Source: Sphagnum magellanicum
Taxonomy: Eukaryota; Streptophyta; Sphagnopsida; Sphagnales; Sphagnaceae
Assembly (NCBI GenBank): GCA_021904315.1
Contig: CM038915.1
Coordinates: 18,972,001 to 19,036,000 of the forward strand
Direction of reading: 5' to 3'
DNA: 64,000 nt
Shown: in pieces, positions 12,320 to 22,364 of the stretch
How the letters are laid out: each line of letters begins with the position of its first letter
Numbering within the stretch: the stretch's first letter is position 1
The notes under the pieces: model-generated
Database searches by the model: none
Told to the model about the DNA's origin: nothing
Seen by the model: the letters and a program-made list of their open reading frames with translations, nothing else
Position numbers and translations under genes: made by a program

Positions 12320-14050
12320 GTCCCAAAATAATTCCCATTTTAAAAAAAGAAAGAGGTGGAAAATAGGAGGAAAAGTGGGGAAAAAGGGGAAAAATAGGAT
12401 ATTTTGTTTTGGGTACTTCTTGTTTAAAGGGCTAAAATTGCTTCCACATTTTCTGGTTGAAAATATTGGGCTGCAAAACGCATGGACATTTTTCTTTGAA
12501 AATATGGGGCAGAAAAATGGTTGCAAATTTCTCTTTGAAAGTATTGGGTTGGTAGATGCTTGCAAAATTTGTGTTTGAAAATATTGGGCAGAAAAATGGT
12601 TGCAAATTTCTCTTTGAAAATATTGGGTCAATAAAATTCTTGCAAAATTTGTGTTTGAAAACGCTAGGCTAAAAAATGTTGGGCCTAAAAATACAGGAGT
12701 TAACTGCCAATGTTAAAATTTTGCCATTTTGTTTCCTAACTAATTAAAAAATAATTCAATAATAAGACTATAGCATCAAGCAATGATATCTATGGGCAAT
12801 GTAAAATAAATGGAGCACTGTTTCATGTCCCTTAATCCTTCAGAATTCCTGCAAAGAAAAGTGTTTCTGAATAAAAAAAAATTTAGTCCAAATATCTTGA
12901 AAGAGAAAATGTGCAAGGATTTGATGAAGTGGCAGAAAAGACGTAGTCAGTACACTAGGTGAGTCAGTCAACTCGTGACGCGTGGCGGATTCTTCCACGT
13001 GTACAAATCTTGAGAGGGTGGAGAATCGTAACAACAACATCACAGACCTTCGTTCGTGTATCCGTAACTAATGGGAAAATTATTCCCAATAAAAAAAATG
13101 GAAAAAAGCAGGAAAGAAGGGGGAGAAATAGGAGAAGTAGTGGGGAAAAACTTGGGAAAAAATAGGATATTTTGTTTTGGACACTTCCTGCTTTAAAGGG
13201 CTGAAATTGCTTCTTCCACATTTCTCTTGAAAATATTGGGCTAAAAATGCTTGCAAGCTTTGTCTTTTCAAATATTGGGCTCAAAGGTACTTGCACATTT
13301 TTTCGGCTTGATTGGGCTACAAAATGCTTGGACATTTTTCTTCGAAAATATTGGGCAAAAACATGCTTGCAAATTTCTCTAATGAAAATATTGGGTTAAA
13401 AAATACTTGCAAAATTTCTCTTTGAAAATTTTGGGCTAACAAATCCTTGCACATTTTCTCTTTCAAGATATTGGACTAAATTTTTTTTATTCAGAAACAC
13501 TTTTCTTTGCAGGAATTCTGAATGATTAAGGGACATGAAACAATGCTCCATTTATGACATTGCACATAGATATCATTGCTTGATGCTATAGTTTTATTAT
13601 TGAATTATTTTTAATTAGTTAGGAAACAGAATGGCAAAATGGTCATTGGCAGTTAACTCCTGTATTTTTAGGCCCAACATTTTTTAGCCTTAGGATTTTC
13701 AAACACAAATTTTGCAAGAATTTATCAACCCAATATTTTCAAAGAGAAATTTGCAACCATTTTTCTGCCCAATATTTTCAAACACAAATTTTGCAAGCAT
13801 CTACTAACCCAATACTTTCAAAGAGAAATTTGCAACCATTTTTCTGCCCCATATTTTCAAACACAAATGTCCATGCGTTTTGCAGCCCAATATTTTCAAC
13901 CAGAAAATGTGGAAGCAATTTTAGCCCTTTAAACAAGAAGTACCCAAAACAGAATACCCTAATTTTTCCCAAGTTTTTCCCCACTATTACTTCCTATTTC
14001 TCCCCCTTTTTTCCTGCTTTTTTCCATTTTTTTTATTGGGAATAATTTTC
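12320..14050. repeat. Palindrome core: repeated module with ~39-bp minisatellite
   Basis: Three copies of one module are seen: about 12218-12700 (+), 12960-13480 (+) and 13680-14160 (-). Each joins an ACGT/ACGCGT-motif segment, a purine-rich GGGAAAAATAGG segment reading into TTTTGTTTTGG, and a minisatellite whose unit is close to GAAAATATTGGGC followed by AAAAATGCTTGCAAATTTCTC (period 37-40 bp). Short ORFs here come from the minisatellite and are not genes. The arrangement implies at least one direct and one inverted duplication. Confidence 0.75.
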
Positions 14051-14678
14051 CCATTAGTTACGGACACACGAACGAAGGTCCGTCATGTTGTTGTCACTAT
14101 TCTCCACCCTCTCAAGATTCTACACGTGGAAGAATCCGCCACGCGTCACGAGTTGACTGACTGACATAGGTACTGACTACGTCTTTTCTGCCACTTCATC
14201 AAATTACATAGTCAGTCATCCGAGTCAGCCACGTCTTTCTCGATCTATTATTGCGTCGGTAACCGGCAGGTGTGAAAGTAACTCTACACGTGGCGCGCAC
14301 CCACTTGTCGACCTCATGGCTGTAGACAGTCGCCAGAACGCATTACCATCGCAGACGAAAGCAAAATCTGCAGCTCTTCTCTCCATCTCTCTCGAACTGT
14401 GAACTCCTTGTTTGCACGCACACAATTTCTCCCCACTTGGAATTGCATTCTTTGATATCATCAGCATCTTCTTCAATTGTTCCTTAATCTGAGGGTCGAT
14501 CCTTTTTTCTTTTTTTTTCCTGGGGTGTTTTTTTTTTTTTCTTTTTTTCCTGTTTGGGTGGGGTGGGTTTTTCAACAAGGTTTCCAGATTTTAGCTCTCT
14601 CAAGTTGCTGAATTTTTTTCGGTGGTATCTAGCGCAAGTTTGATCCAAAGAGGTTTCGGAGAAAGAAATTTTGGATTG
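14051..14678 (+). promoter_or_regulatory. Promoter and leader of the right 134-aa gene, with ACGT-core motifs
   Basis: CACGTG occurs at 14123-14128 and 14287-14292 (the latter within ACACGTGGC, a strong ABRE-type match), with CCACGCGTC at 14139-14147 and CCACGTC at 14229-14235. The position matching the left copy's TATA box (about 14319-14329) reads GGCTGTAGACA, so the TATA word is lost here. The leader is CT- and T-rich with long T runs at 14505-14550. Confidence 0.5.
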
Positions 14679-15426
14679 ATGGCTTTTGGGAAAAGAAGTA
14701 CGACAGCTAATGGCACTGGAGTTCAGGCCAAGCGGAGTCGCAAGAATGCGGGTGCTGCTGTAGCTGAGAACAAGGTCTTCGGTGGCCCCATGACCAAGTT
14801 CACGGATATAAGGGCGGCTTCTGGAAGAAGAATGAGCGTGTTCGGAGCCACTATCGGCGAGAAGATGGCGCACTTCGGAGCCAACATGCGTCTGGGTTTT
14901 TACGTCTTTTTGCATCCGTTACACCCGATCCGCAGAGTGGCTGCCAGGGAGTCGGCAACCAACAAGAAAGTTGCTGCCACAGGTAAAAACTTATAACGAC
15001 TCCAAGCTGCACTGGTCATGCTCTCCGATTTAGTCTGAGGAAACTTAAAAGAGATTTCGAAGATCTTTGTCTTTTCTTTGATCTACTTGTTGATGCACTC
15101 AACGCTGAGCAGATCAAACCGAGAAATTCTGCACTGAGCTACTTGTAGAAAGTAATATTAGGAAGCTCACGGTCTAATAGAGTCATGAATGGTGAGGGAG
15201 AGCGGCGCCATTCTGTTTTATCGTGGTGTCTGTGGTACTTACTATCATCCCAGAATACCCTTTGGTTCAATCGCGGCCTCAGGACTTACCGATTTCTTTC
15301 ACTGTTTAATACAATGATGATGCAGAGAGGAAAAAACAGAAGATCGCCCATGCTATCGACGTCGAATACAGAAAGCGTGCAGGTGTACGGGAGGGCCGGG
15401 CCGCCAACCTCAATAGAGCACTCTAA
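14679..15426 (+). CDS. Uncharacterised basic 134-aa protein, right paralog (two exons)
   Basis: Exon 1 is 14679-14982 and exon 2 is 15326-15426 (GT-AG, phase 1), giving 134 aa. It is the divergent partner of 11025-11730. I count about 21 amino-acid differences, clustered in residues 53-77 (for example RRMRVFG against RRMSVFG, and DVGLGFY against NMRLGFY), while PMTKFTDIRAASGRR, HPLHPIRR and EYRKRAGVREGRA are unchanged. Exon lengths and intron phase are identical and there is no stop or frameshift. The family is not recognised. The gene may be differently expressed from its partner because its TATA word is altered. Confidence 0.7.
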
Positions 15427-15569
15427 GTGTGATTCAGCTGAACAATATACTGCAATGCTGTTAACTGAATCAAGAAGGACAATGGAACAGACTAGATTCA
15501 ACCGATTGAGCAATGTACTTTCAGAACTAAGATCAGCGAGGTAATTTGATTTGACGCTAATGACGACAT

Positions 15570-15622
15570 CTTTCCATAAGGCCGCTGTGATCACAGATTT
15601 TGTGATCACGGCAGCTTTCCAT
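15570..15622. repeat. Small foldback repeat, copy 1
   Basis: CTTTCCATAAGGCCGC...GTGATCACA faces TGTGATCACGGC...AGC after a 3-5 nt loop. It shares words with the foldback at 15877-15943, so the two are copies of a short hairpin element. Confidence 0.5.
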
Positions 15623-15876
15623 TTTCCCCCCTCCCCAACTAACTGTGTTCAAACCCATCTCACAGGTTTACCAGTCAAGCATTGACCAATGGCAGGGGCT
15701 CTGAGAGCTTTAAGTCGAATTGTGACTTACCATTCAATGACATCTGTTCTTTTTTTCATGAGAACATGTGTTCCCATAGTCCTAACATTGATTAATTACA
15801 TATTTTCAATCCACTTGCAGCTTTCCAATCGAAAGCAACTGTCCCTGTAGCAAGAAACAAGGCCCTATATCAGTAG

Positions 15877-15943
15877 CTTTCCATTAGGCTACCGTGATCA
15901 GAGCACACTGTAACGGTGATCACAGCTGCCTAATGGGAAGAGA
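15877..15943. repeat. Small foldback repeat, copy 2
   Basis: CTTTCCATTAGGC, then CCGTGATCA, pairs with GGTGATCAC and GCCTAATGGGAAG across a loop of about 12 nt. The ends read CTTTCCATTAGG and CCTAATGGGAAG, so most of the 67 bp is one hairpin. Confidence 0.55.
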
Positions 15944-16417
15944 CCCTAGAAGGCTCATGTATAATAAAGATATGGTAGATTCTGTGAAGCTCCACATGGA
16001 AGTTTTGTGCCCACTTGCAGGTTTGAATGTATTCCCATAATTGCATTATTCATGTAGTTTACACTTTAGGGACTTTCATACACTCTGTGATTCTCTTGCT
16101 GCAGTATCTAGTGATGATTCCTTAGGCAGGTAGTAAAATTTATACCCAAAGATTAATTAGGTTTCTGGGGTCAAGGTTTAGGGTTTAGGGCATGCTTCGA
16201 GAAATCCTAATCACGTTAGAGTTTTAGCATCTTTGACCAGACATCTTTGCACATGCCAAACCAGCACACCAAGTCGGTGTTTTGTCCTGTGGAACTGTGT
16301 TGCAGGAACACTTGCAAACCAGGGAAAATAAGCAGATTTATTCAGACCAGTTAACAAATTCTTCTGCCATTGGATTTCTGGATCCATGTGCATAAGCAAT
16401 ACATTCGTCTTCTCCAG

Positions 16418-16491
16418 TTCATGTGCAATTACAACTACTGTCATCATCAACCAGTCAGAACCTGAAGTATTCATCTGCAATTGCACATGAA
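16418..16491. repeat. Micro-inverted segment bounded by 13-bp inverted repeats
   Basis: TTCATGTGCAATT (16418-16430) and AATTGCACATGAA (16479-16491) enclose sequence that matches 6415-6450 of the intact P450 3' flank in the same orientation, although the flanking duplicate is inverted. The segment therefore flipped, and exons 5-6 of the copied P450 are missing at this junction. Confidence 0.6.
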
Positions 16492-16530
16492 GTATTCATC
16501 TTCAGCACATTAATTGGAGAAGGTTCTTAC

Positions 16531-18158
16531 CACTGGGACTGGGGGTATGCAATTGAAGAGTTTGCAGAATAGCTGCATACAAGTATTGCAGTTTAAGTAA
16601 ACAATCATAGGTCAACAATCAGGGATATTCTGCAACTTCTAAATTGAAACTGCTTTGATCATCATCAGCTCCATTCTGAAGGTCAATGATAAATTGCATC
16701 AGATCATCAATGGGCCCCACATCATAATCAGCTTCTTCCTTTCTTGCTTTCTCAAAGGCACATAGCTCTTCTATGATCCTTTTGTCAACCTCAGGATGCA
16801 ATATCATCATGTACACAAACCAAGAGATGGTGCTTGCAGATGTGTCACAATGAGAAAAGTGACCATGGTGTCCTGGAAGTCTGTGAAAGTCTCTTTACCA
16901 CTATCTTCATTCAGCAGCAAGAGCCTGGTAAAAAAAAACCCTACTCACCATCACTGCCTGCTACAATACATGCATGCACTTAGAGCTCACAAATTCAGGC
17001 CAAGTTTGACAACCTTTATAGATTGTGAAATTACAAATATCACAATATATGACACCTTCACCTGAGCTTCACCAACAGCATGTTTTGCATCTCCACATTT
17101 TTGTAGAACAGCCACTTCTTGTTTCCTTGCACTGATCACATCATAGGTGCAATCATCAATCTGCCTTATACTCTTGGCCATAGTGGCCTCCACACCAACA
17201 TTCAAGAACCTATTGAGCTTCCATAAAGGGCCAAAAAACCGGTGTGCACTTATGTCAATTGCATTCTTGAAAGTTTCCACAAAGAAGATGTCAGGAAGAG
17301 ATGGCTCCAATGTGCCCACTCCAATCCCAAAACAGACTCGACGAATTCTATCCATTGTGACTCTCAACAATAGCTCCTACAAGACAAAAACCAAAGAACA
17401 AGCAAGGATCAGAACTATGTTCTTCACTACATAGAAGACTAAAGAGAATAAAGTGAGCACATAATTTAAGCTTTGAGGACTAGTGCTGGTGCTTGCAAAA
17501 TGAAAAACTAATCCAGATCTGTGAATTTAACAGCAACAAGAAGCTCACCTGCATGTGTGTAGCATTCTGCACAGCAGCTACATGGGTAAGAATGACAGAA
17601 AGCTTCAAGGAGTAAGCCCTAAACACTTCAGTCCTGAAGTTGCACAAGATTTTGGAGGCAAATTCAAAGCTGGCAATCTTCCTTTGCTTGCACCACAATT
17701 CCTCATCCGTATTGAAGATCCCATCTCCTAAAAGACTTTGGAAAATCTCTTGGAACAATTCCACCTTACCATCATCATCATTATAATGGACAAAATTTGA
17801 GAAGCCAAAACTTTGTTGAAGAAATCATTGGTTGAACTTGCAGATTACCTGTCATCTAGATTCTCTACGGGAGAACATACATTGTACATTCATATGTATG
17901 TTTGGGTAATTCAGGAAATTGCTCTTGAGGATGTGTTCCACATTTTCAGGGAGGACAGTGTAAGTGATGGTGACATCAGGAAGCTCCACCTCAAGGGTAG
18001 GAGAGTCTTTCATATAGGAGACAATTCAGTCATGCAACCTGTGATAGTTCCACAGAACCTCTACAACAGAACCCACAAGAGGCCAACAAATGGGCCCTCT
18101 TCTCCCCCTCTGCCTCCACAACTGCAGCACCACCCAGAAGGCAACAAAACTTTTGATA
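16531..18158 (-). pseudogene. CYP704B-like pseudogene, inverted copy of 4003-6411
   Basis: Parts of exons 1-4 are present in order on the minus strand. Exon 1 is truncated at about 18158, so the N-terminal membrane segment is absent; its conserved D-W becomes D-stop and its splice donor GGTACA is lost. Exon 2 (17549-17764) and exon 3 (17062-17376) stay open. Exon 4 (about 16531-16957) has frameshifts, a shortened stretch before the I-helix, and a deletion that removes the Gly-Arg part of the AGRDT motif. Exons 5-6 with PERW and the heme cysteine loop are missing. It cannot encode an active P450. Some damage (exon 1 stop, donor loss) is in parts that the intact copy needs, so this is decay, not an isoform. 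Confidence 0.9.
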
Positions 18159-18169
18159 GTTGATGGTGA

Positions 18170-20636
18170 TGGGGGAAAGGCTTTGTGGACAGTTAGCTTT
18201 GCTTTTTCTTTGATTTGTTTCTTGCAGGTTATGGGGTATGGTGTTGTTATTGTGACTTTGTATTTCAATGGCGTTTAGCGCTAATTTATGTATAGTAGTA
18301 GTTCTTGATGTGGAGATATATGGATGTGTGTGAGCTATCGTTGCATTGTTGTTTTGAGGATGTGAGTTATGGAGTGAGGAGCTTCACAATATATGTATGG
18401 CATTATGGATATGGATCGAAAAACAAAGCTGAGTTTTTTTTTCCCTTGGTTGATTGTGTGGGTTGTCTTGGGTCATAGTGATCATAGGTGAAAGTTTAAG
18501 AGCATTAGAAAAACAGTGTGAGAAGAATGCCCTATTGTTGTTGATTGATTTGCTTTTGGAGTTATGTTTTTTCATTGCACCATAAGCTTTAGAAGAAAGA
18601 CAATAGATGTAACCATAGTGTTTAGGGGTCACATTAAAGGAAATGATAAAGCACCCTAAACATAAAATTTAAAGAAATACAAAATTAAAAATTTGGTGGA
18701 AAATAATATAAAAAAATGTAACTTACAAGTTCATTACAGGTTTGTACAATGTAAACCAATAATATGAAAAAAGGTTAGTTCATGTCACAAACTCTAGTTG
18801 ATAAAATGAAAAATAAATTGTTTAATGGATTGCATTATACATGTGTTTATGGTCGAAAATGGGATGGCAAAAAGGGGAGATGAAAACTTATTTAAATCCT
18901 TCTATAGAAGCTTAATATGAAAGGGACCTTTTTTTTTTAAATGTTCATGTGGACGACAAATGGTCGACAATTAATGAATTTGGTTTAAGAGCTATGATTT
19001 TAAGGGATCTAGATGGGGTATAAGAAACCACTTCAATCATAACCATTTTTTAAAATTCATTATATGATAAATGATAACTTCAGTTGATGTTCATTTTTTT
19101 AGATGAACTTGTATGATAATATTTTTAATTATGTATTTTTGGGGGATTGCAAACCAGTGATTTTTTTTTTTTCAATTTTCTCATGTAGCACCATTGGCTA
19201 ACATCCCAGGAAGGATTTAGCATTAAATGGCAACAGGACAGGCAAGGCAGTAGAATTTTTTTGTATTCGTGTTTTTATTTGGTGACCCACAATAGAAGGG
19301 CTTCTAAATCTGGCAAAACCAACTCAAAAGCACTACTTTTTTTTGGCAATTTTTTTCAAATTTTCAAAGAATCTGTGATAAAATATTCCTTTGAAATTTT
19401 TATTTTTCGCATTTTGGCAAAATTTGACCCCCAAAAAAAAAACGCTGGTGCAAACATAATAAAATAAAATAGTTTGATCGTCATTGGTAGTGCGGAGCTC
19501 AAATTCTAGTTTGAAATTTTGTTGCGGCGTTTAATGGTCAAGGAAGATTTGTGAAGGTGAAACAAAAGCTATCATGCTTTCGGAATTTCAGTGTTGATGG
19601 TTTTGCTTCTCATATATACCCATTTAAAGGTAGAAGGATTATGAGTAACAATTTCTTTCTATTGGCTTCTTGGTGCACCAAATTTTTGGGATCATGGATA
19701 GCCAAATAGAAACAAAATGTCTCCTTTCGATTATAAATGTTCTCATTTCACTTAGATGTTATCAGTTGGGGTTACAAAATATTAAGCACCTTGTCATGTT
19801 GATAAAGAATTGATCTCACAATCCTGACCATGGTTGCATGAATTTCAAGCATCAAACTATGGAGGAGTTTGTAGGCTTGGACGTAAATCTATATGAAACA
19901 TTAGAGGATGAATTTGAGTAGGAGGTCTTAGATTTAAAAGATGATGGTGATGAAGAGTTTTGTAATTGGAACTAAGACATATTATGTTGTCAATTTTATC
20001 TTTGTTGTTTGTGATAGAAGTTTTCGTTTTGAGTTCAACATATGGGATTTGTCTCAAGGAATACATGGGATATATTCAATGCATTTTCTAATTAATCAAC
20101 TGCTTATGAGTCATTTGTCATATAACCACTTTATAACATAAATTCTAGAGGTTATTTCATCCTTAATTTTTTTAATAATAAATTTATTACAATGTATCTA
20201 GGAAAAGGGGGATATTATCTAATTGATAAACCTCCATCTCTTTCACTATTATTCTTCTGACTTTTTCAAAGTGAAGCTTAAATTGAAATTTAAAGATTTA
20301 TTTAACTATTAAAGTACATTCTATAAATCCAAAGCTTTTTCCGATCACAAGGTTCTAATATATATATATATATATATAGATAGATATCCACCAAGTATCA
20401 AGAGAAAAAAGAAATTGGACACTTTTTTTTGTTCTTGAAATGCCCCCTAAAAGTGAAATATGGAATCATCACAGGTTTAGGCTAGCCTATACCGAGTGGG
20501 CATTCTAGCTTTTGACACACCCCCAAAAAGTGAAGGAACAAAAAAAGTGAGTTTCTGAAACAGTTCTCATTTGTGTTTGAAGCTAACATTGCATCCAGAG
20601 TGAATCCACTACTTGTCTGCATTGTATATGGTGAAG
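18170..20636. other. Gene-free AT-rich stretch
   Basis: No convincing gene. A stretch at about 19690-20000 (+) translates with several stops into charged sequence ending in MEEFVGLDVNLYETLEDEF, possibly an old transposase tail but unidentified. A (TA)n tract lies at 20359-20378. Several telomere-like words lie just inside the next element. Confidence 0.4.
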
Positions 20637-21299
20637 GTTGCAACCAGTGTTGCCCGGATATATTGAAAATTTCAGATATGAATCCGGATAGTATCCTGAT
20701 ATGCATGTAGTCATATCTGGAATTTGGTTTTTTTTCAAAATTTATCCTTATACATATCTGGCATAAAATGGTCATGCAATAACCAGTGCTCATCCATATC
20801 GGGTGGGAATTGCTCATACCAGTATGCACATCCAAGCACTCTTGGATGGATATGCCCGGATATGCCCGGATATGCATAATATGAATATGCATATGCATAT
20901 CAACACATAACTAGCACATTCTGGCATATAATTGGTTAGGGATTAGGGTTAGATCGAGATGGAGCTTGCAGCATTTAGGGTTTAATGTTTTACACTTTGT
21001 GGAGTGCAAAGTGCAAAAGTAGTATTGTTGGCAAAGCTCTCAGTGCAACATGCAAAGTACATGTCATTTATAAACCTTGGTTGGACTTTTGATTTGTGAT
21101 TTTTTGCAACAAAATTTGAGTGTGAAGTGTCTTTAATATTCTTGTCTTCTCTACATGGTCTTCTTCTCTTCCATCCTCCTTGCTTCAAGTGCAACTCCTC
21201 AACAATGCATCGTTCTGCAATTTTTTTGTGAGGTGAGAGTGTGAACATGGTTTGAGGTATGATGTATGAACACTTTTTGTGAAGTGTGAGCATGTGAAG

Positions 21300-21855
21300 T
21301 CAAAGGTTCTTTCACAATTGTTGCAGTCTTAGAAGCCTTCTCTTTCATAGATTTTGTTGTATCATATGTCTTATCCTTGGTTGTTTACAATGTAGACCCA
21401 AGCCTTTCCTTGGCAACTCCTACAATTTCAAAGGCCTTCTCTTTTGCAGATCTTTCTATCTTCACTATTTTGATAGTAGATCCTACCTTCTCCTTAGCAT
21501 CTCTTGTAGTCTCAAAAGCCTTCTGTTTTGTTTCATCTATAGTTGAACCAACACTCTCTTTTGCTTCTGCAACTTTCTCTTGAGCATTTTCAGTAGTTTC
21601 ATCAATCTTTTACTACACAATTCCAAAGAATTCAGCAACCTTTTACTTCAATTGTTCCAAAATTGAACTAGCACTAAAGTCATATTCCTCTTGAGCTTCA
21701 TCTTTTCCAACTTCATCATCCTTGTGTGGCTTCTCATTTGATGTTCCCAAGGTTGAGGAAGTACGATCCTTAACTTGACCAGCTTTTTCTTTTAGTAACT
21801 TTAATTGTCTTAAACACCTTTTAAGCAACAATGTCCTTCATTTCACTTACCCTGT
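21300..21855 (-). pseudogene. LEA-like gene fragment captured inside the hAT element
   Basis: Read on the minus strand, the segment gives a low-complexity, Lys/Glu/Ala/Thr-rich sequence in which 11-residue-like units recur: AKESVGSTIDETKQKAFETT, AKEKVGSTIK, AKEKAFEIVGVAKERLGST, KDKTYDTTKSMKEKASKT. This is the pattern of late embryogenesis abundant (LEA) proteins, which protect cells during desiccation. At least four in-frame stops and no start or splice context make it non-functional. Because it sits between the hAT termini and is unrelated to transposases, I infer capture of a host gene piece; an ancient element insertion around a host gene is the alternative. Confidence 0.6.
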
Positions 21856-22210
21856 CATTTGTTGCTTTTTATGAGGTTGGAGGTCTCAAGTTGAAGGTGT
21901 GAAGTTGAAGTTTGAAGGTTTGAGGTATGAGGTCATTGTGTCAAGTTTGAAGTGTAAATCTCTAATCATTCTATTAGGTTTGAGGTTTGAGTCTCTAATC
22001 ACTTTGTTAAGTTTGAATTCATTGTGTCAAGCCAAAGGTCCAACAAAGTTGAAGGTATGAGCTCTAAGCATCTAAATGGTCTCTTTGTGAAGTTTGAAGT
22101 TTAAGGTCAGAGCGTTTTTTTTCTTTGGCTTTATTGTTTTGTTTGGTTTGCAACTATTTTCCAAAGCAAATGTATGCAGTAGTGGTAGGAGTGGATTTGT
22201 ATGAAGATTC

Positions 22211-22364
22211 ATGCCTTGGAACCAAAGTTTCCGCATTCTGTGGCATAAACATGATGATGATCATCAAATTCTTCTTGATGCAAAGATTAAAGTTGGGTTC
22301 AAGTTCTTTGTGGAAAGATATATCTCGCATGTGCAGCTAGCTGAAGCCACCCAACCTGATCAAG
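22211..22364 (+). pseudogene. Possible captured exon of unknown gene inside the hAT element
   Basis: An open stretch reads like ordinary protein (RILWHKHDDDHQILLDAKIK, then FKFFVERYISHVQLAEA) and ends in a consensus donor CAAG|GTAAGT at 22364. Further downstream (about 22500-22830) are an acceptor-like TTTTTAG and hydrophobic ORFs with several membrane-like runs. I do not recognise the protein. It may be a second host fragment or a decayed element-encoded product. Confidence 0.25.

Larger units (their letters stand above)
10740..12927 (+). repeat. Palindrome, left inner arm
   Basis: This arm matches the reverse complement of about 13445-15560, with several indels. Paired landmarks are the exons of the 134-aa genes, the downstream word ATTCAACCGAT (10780s with 15490s), and CAGAATTCCTGC at about 12840 with GCAGGAATTCTG at about 13509, which places the centre near 13180. 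The roughly 520 bp between the arms is not unpaired sequence of its own but a further direct copy of the left-arm promoter/minisatellite module. Confidence 0.8.
13445..15560 (-). repeat. Palindrome, right inner arm
   Basis: Reverse-complement partner of the left inner arm (about 10740-12927). It carries the right 134-aa gene and its promoter. Divergence is spread over the whole arm, including introns and flanks, so this is an old duplication rather than an assembly artefact. Confidence 0.8.

Noticed and set aside
12284-13984. Several 60-120 codon ORFs rich in Phe, Lys and Asn
   Set aside because: They are translations of the ~39-bp minisatellite in the palindrome core.
19690-20110. Possible transposase tail
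   Set aside because: Several stops and no diagnostic motif; left unassigned.
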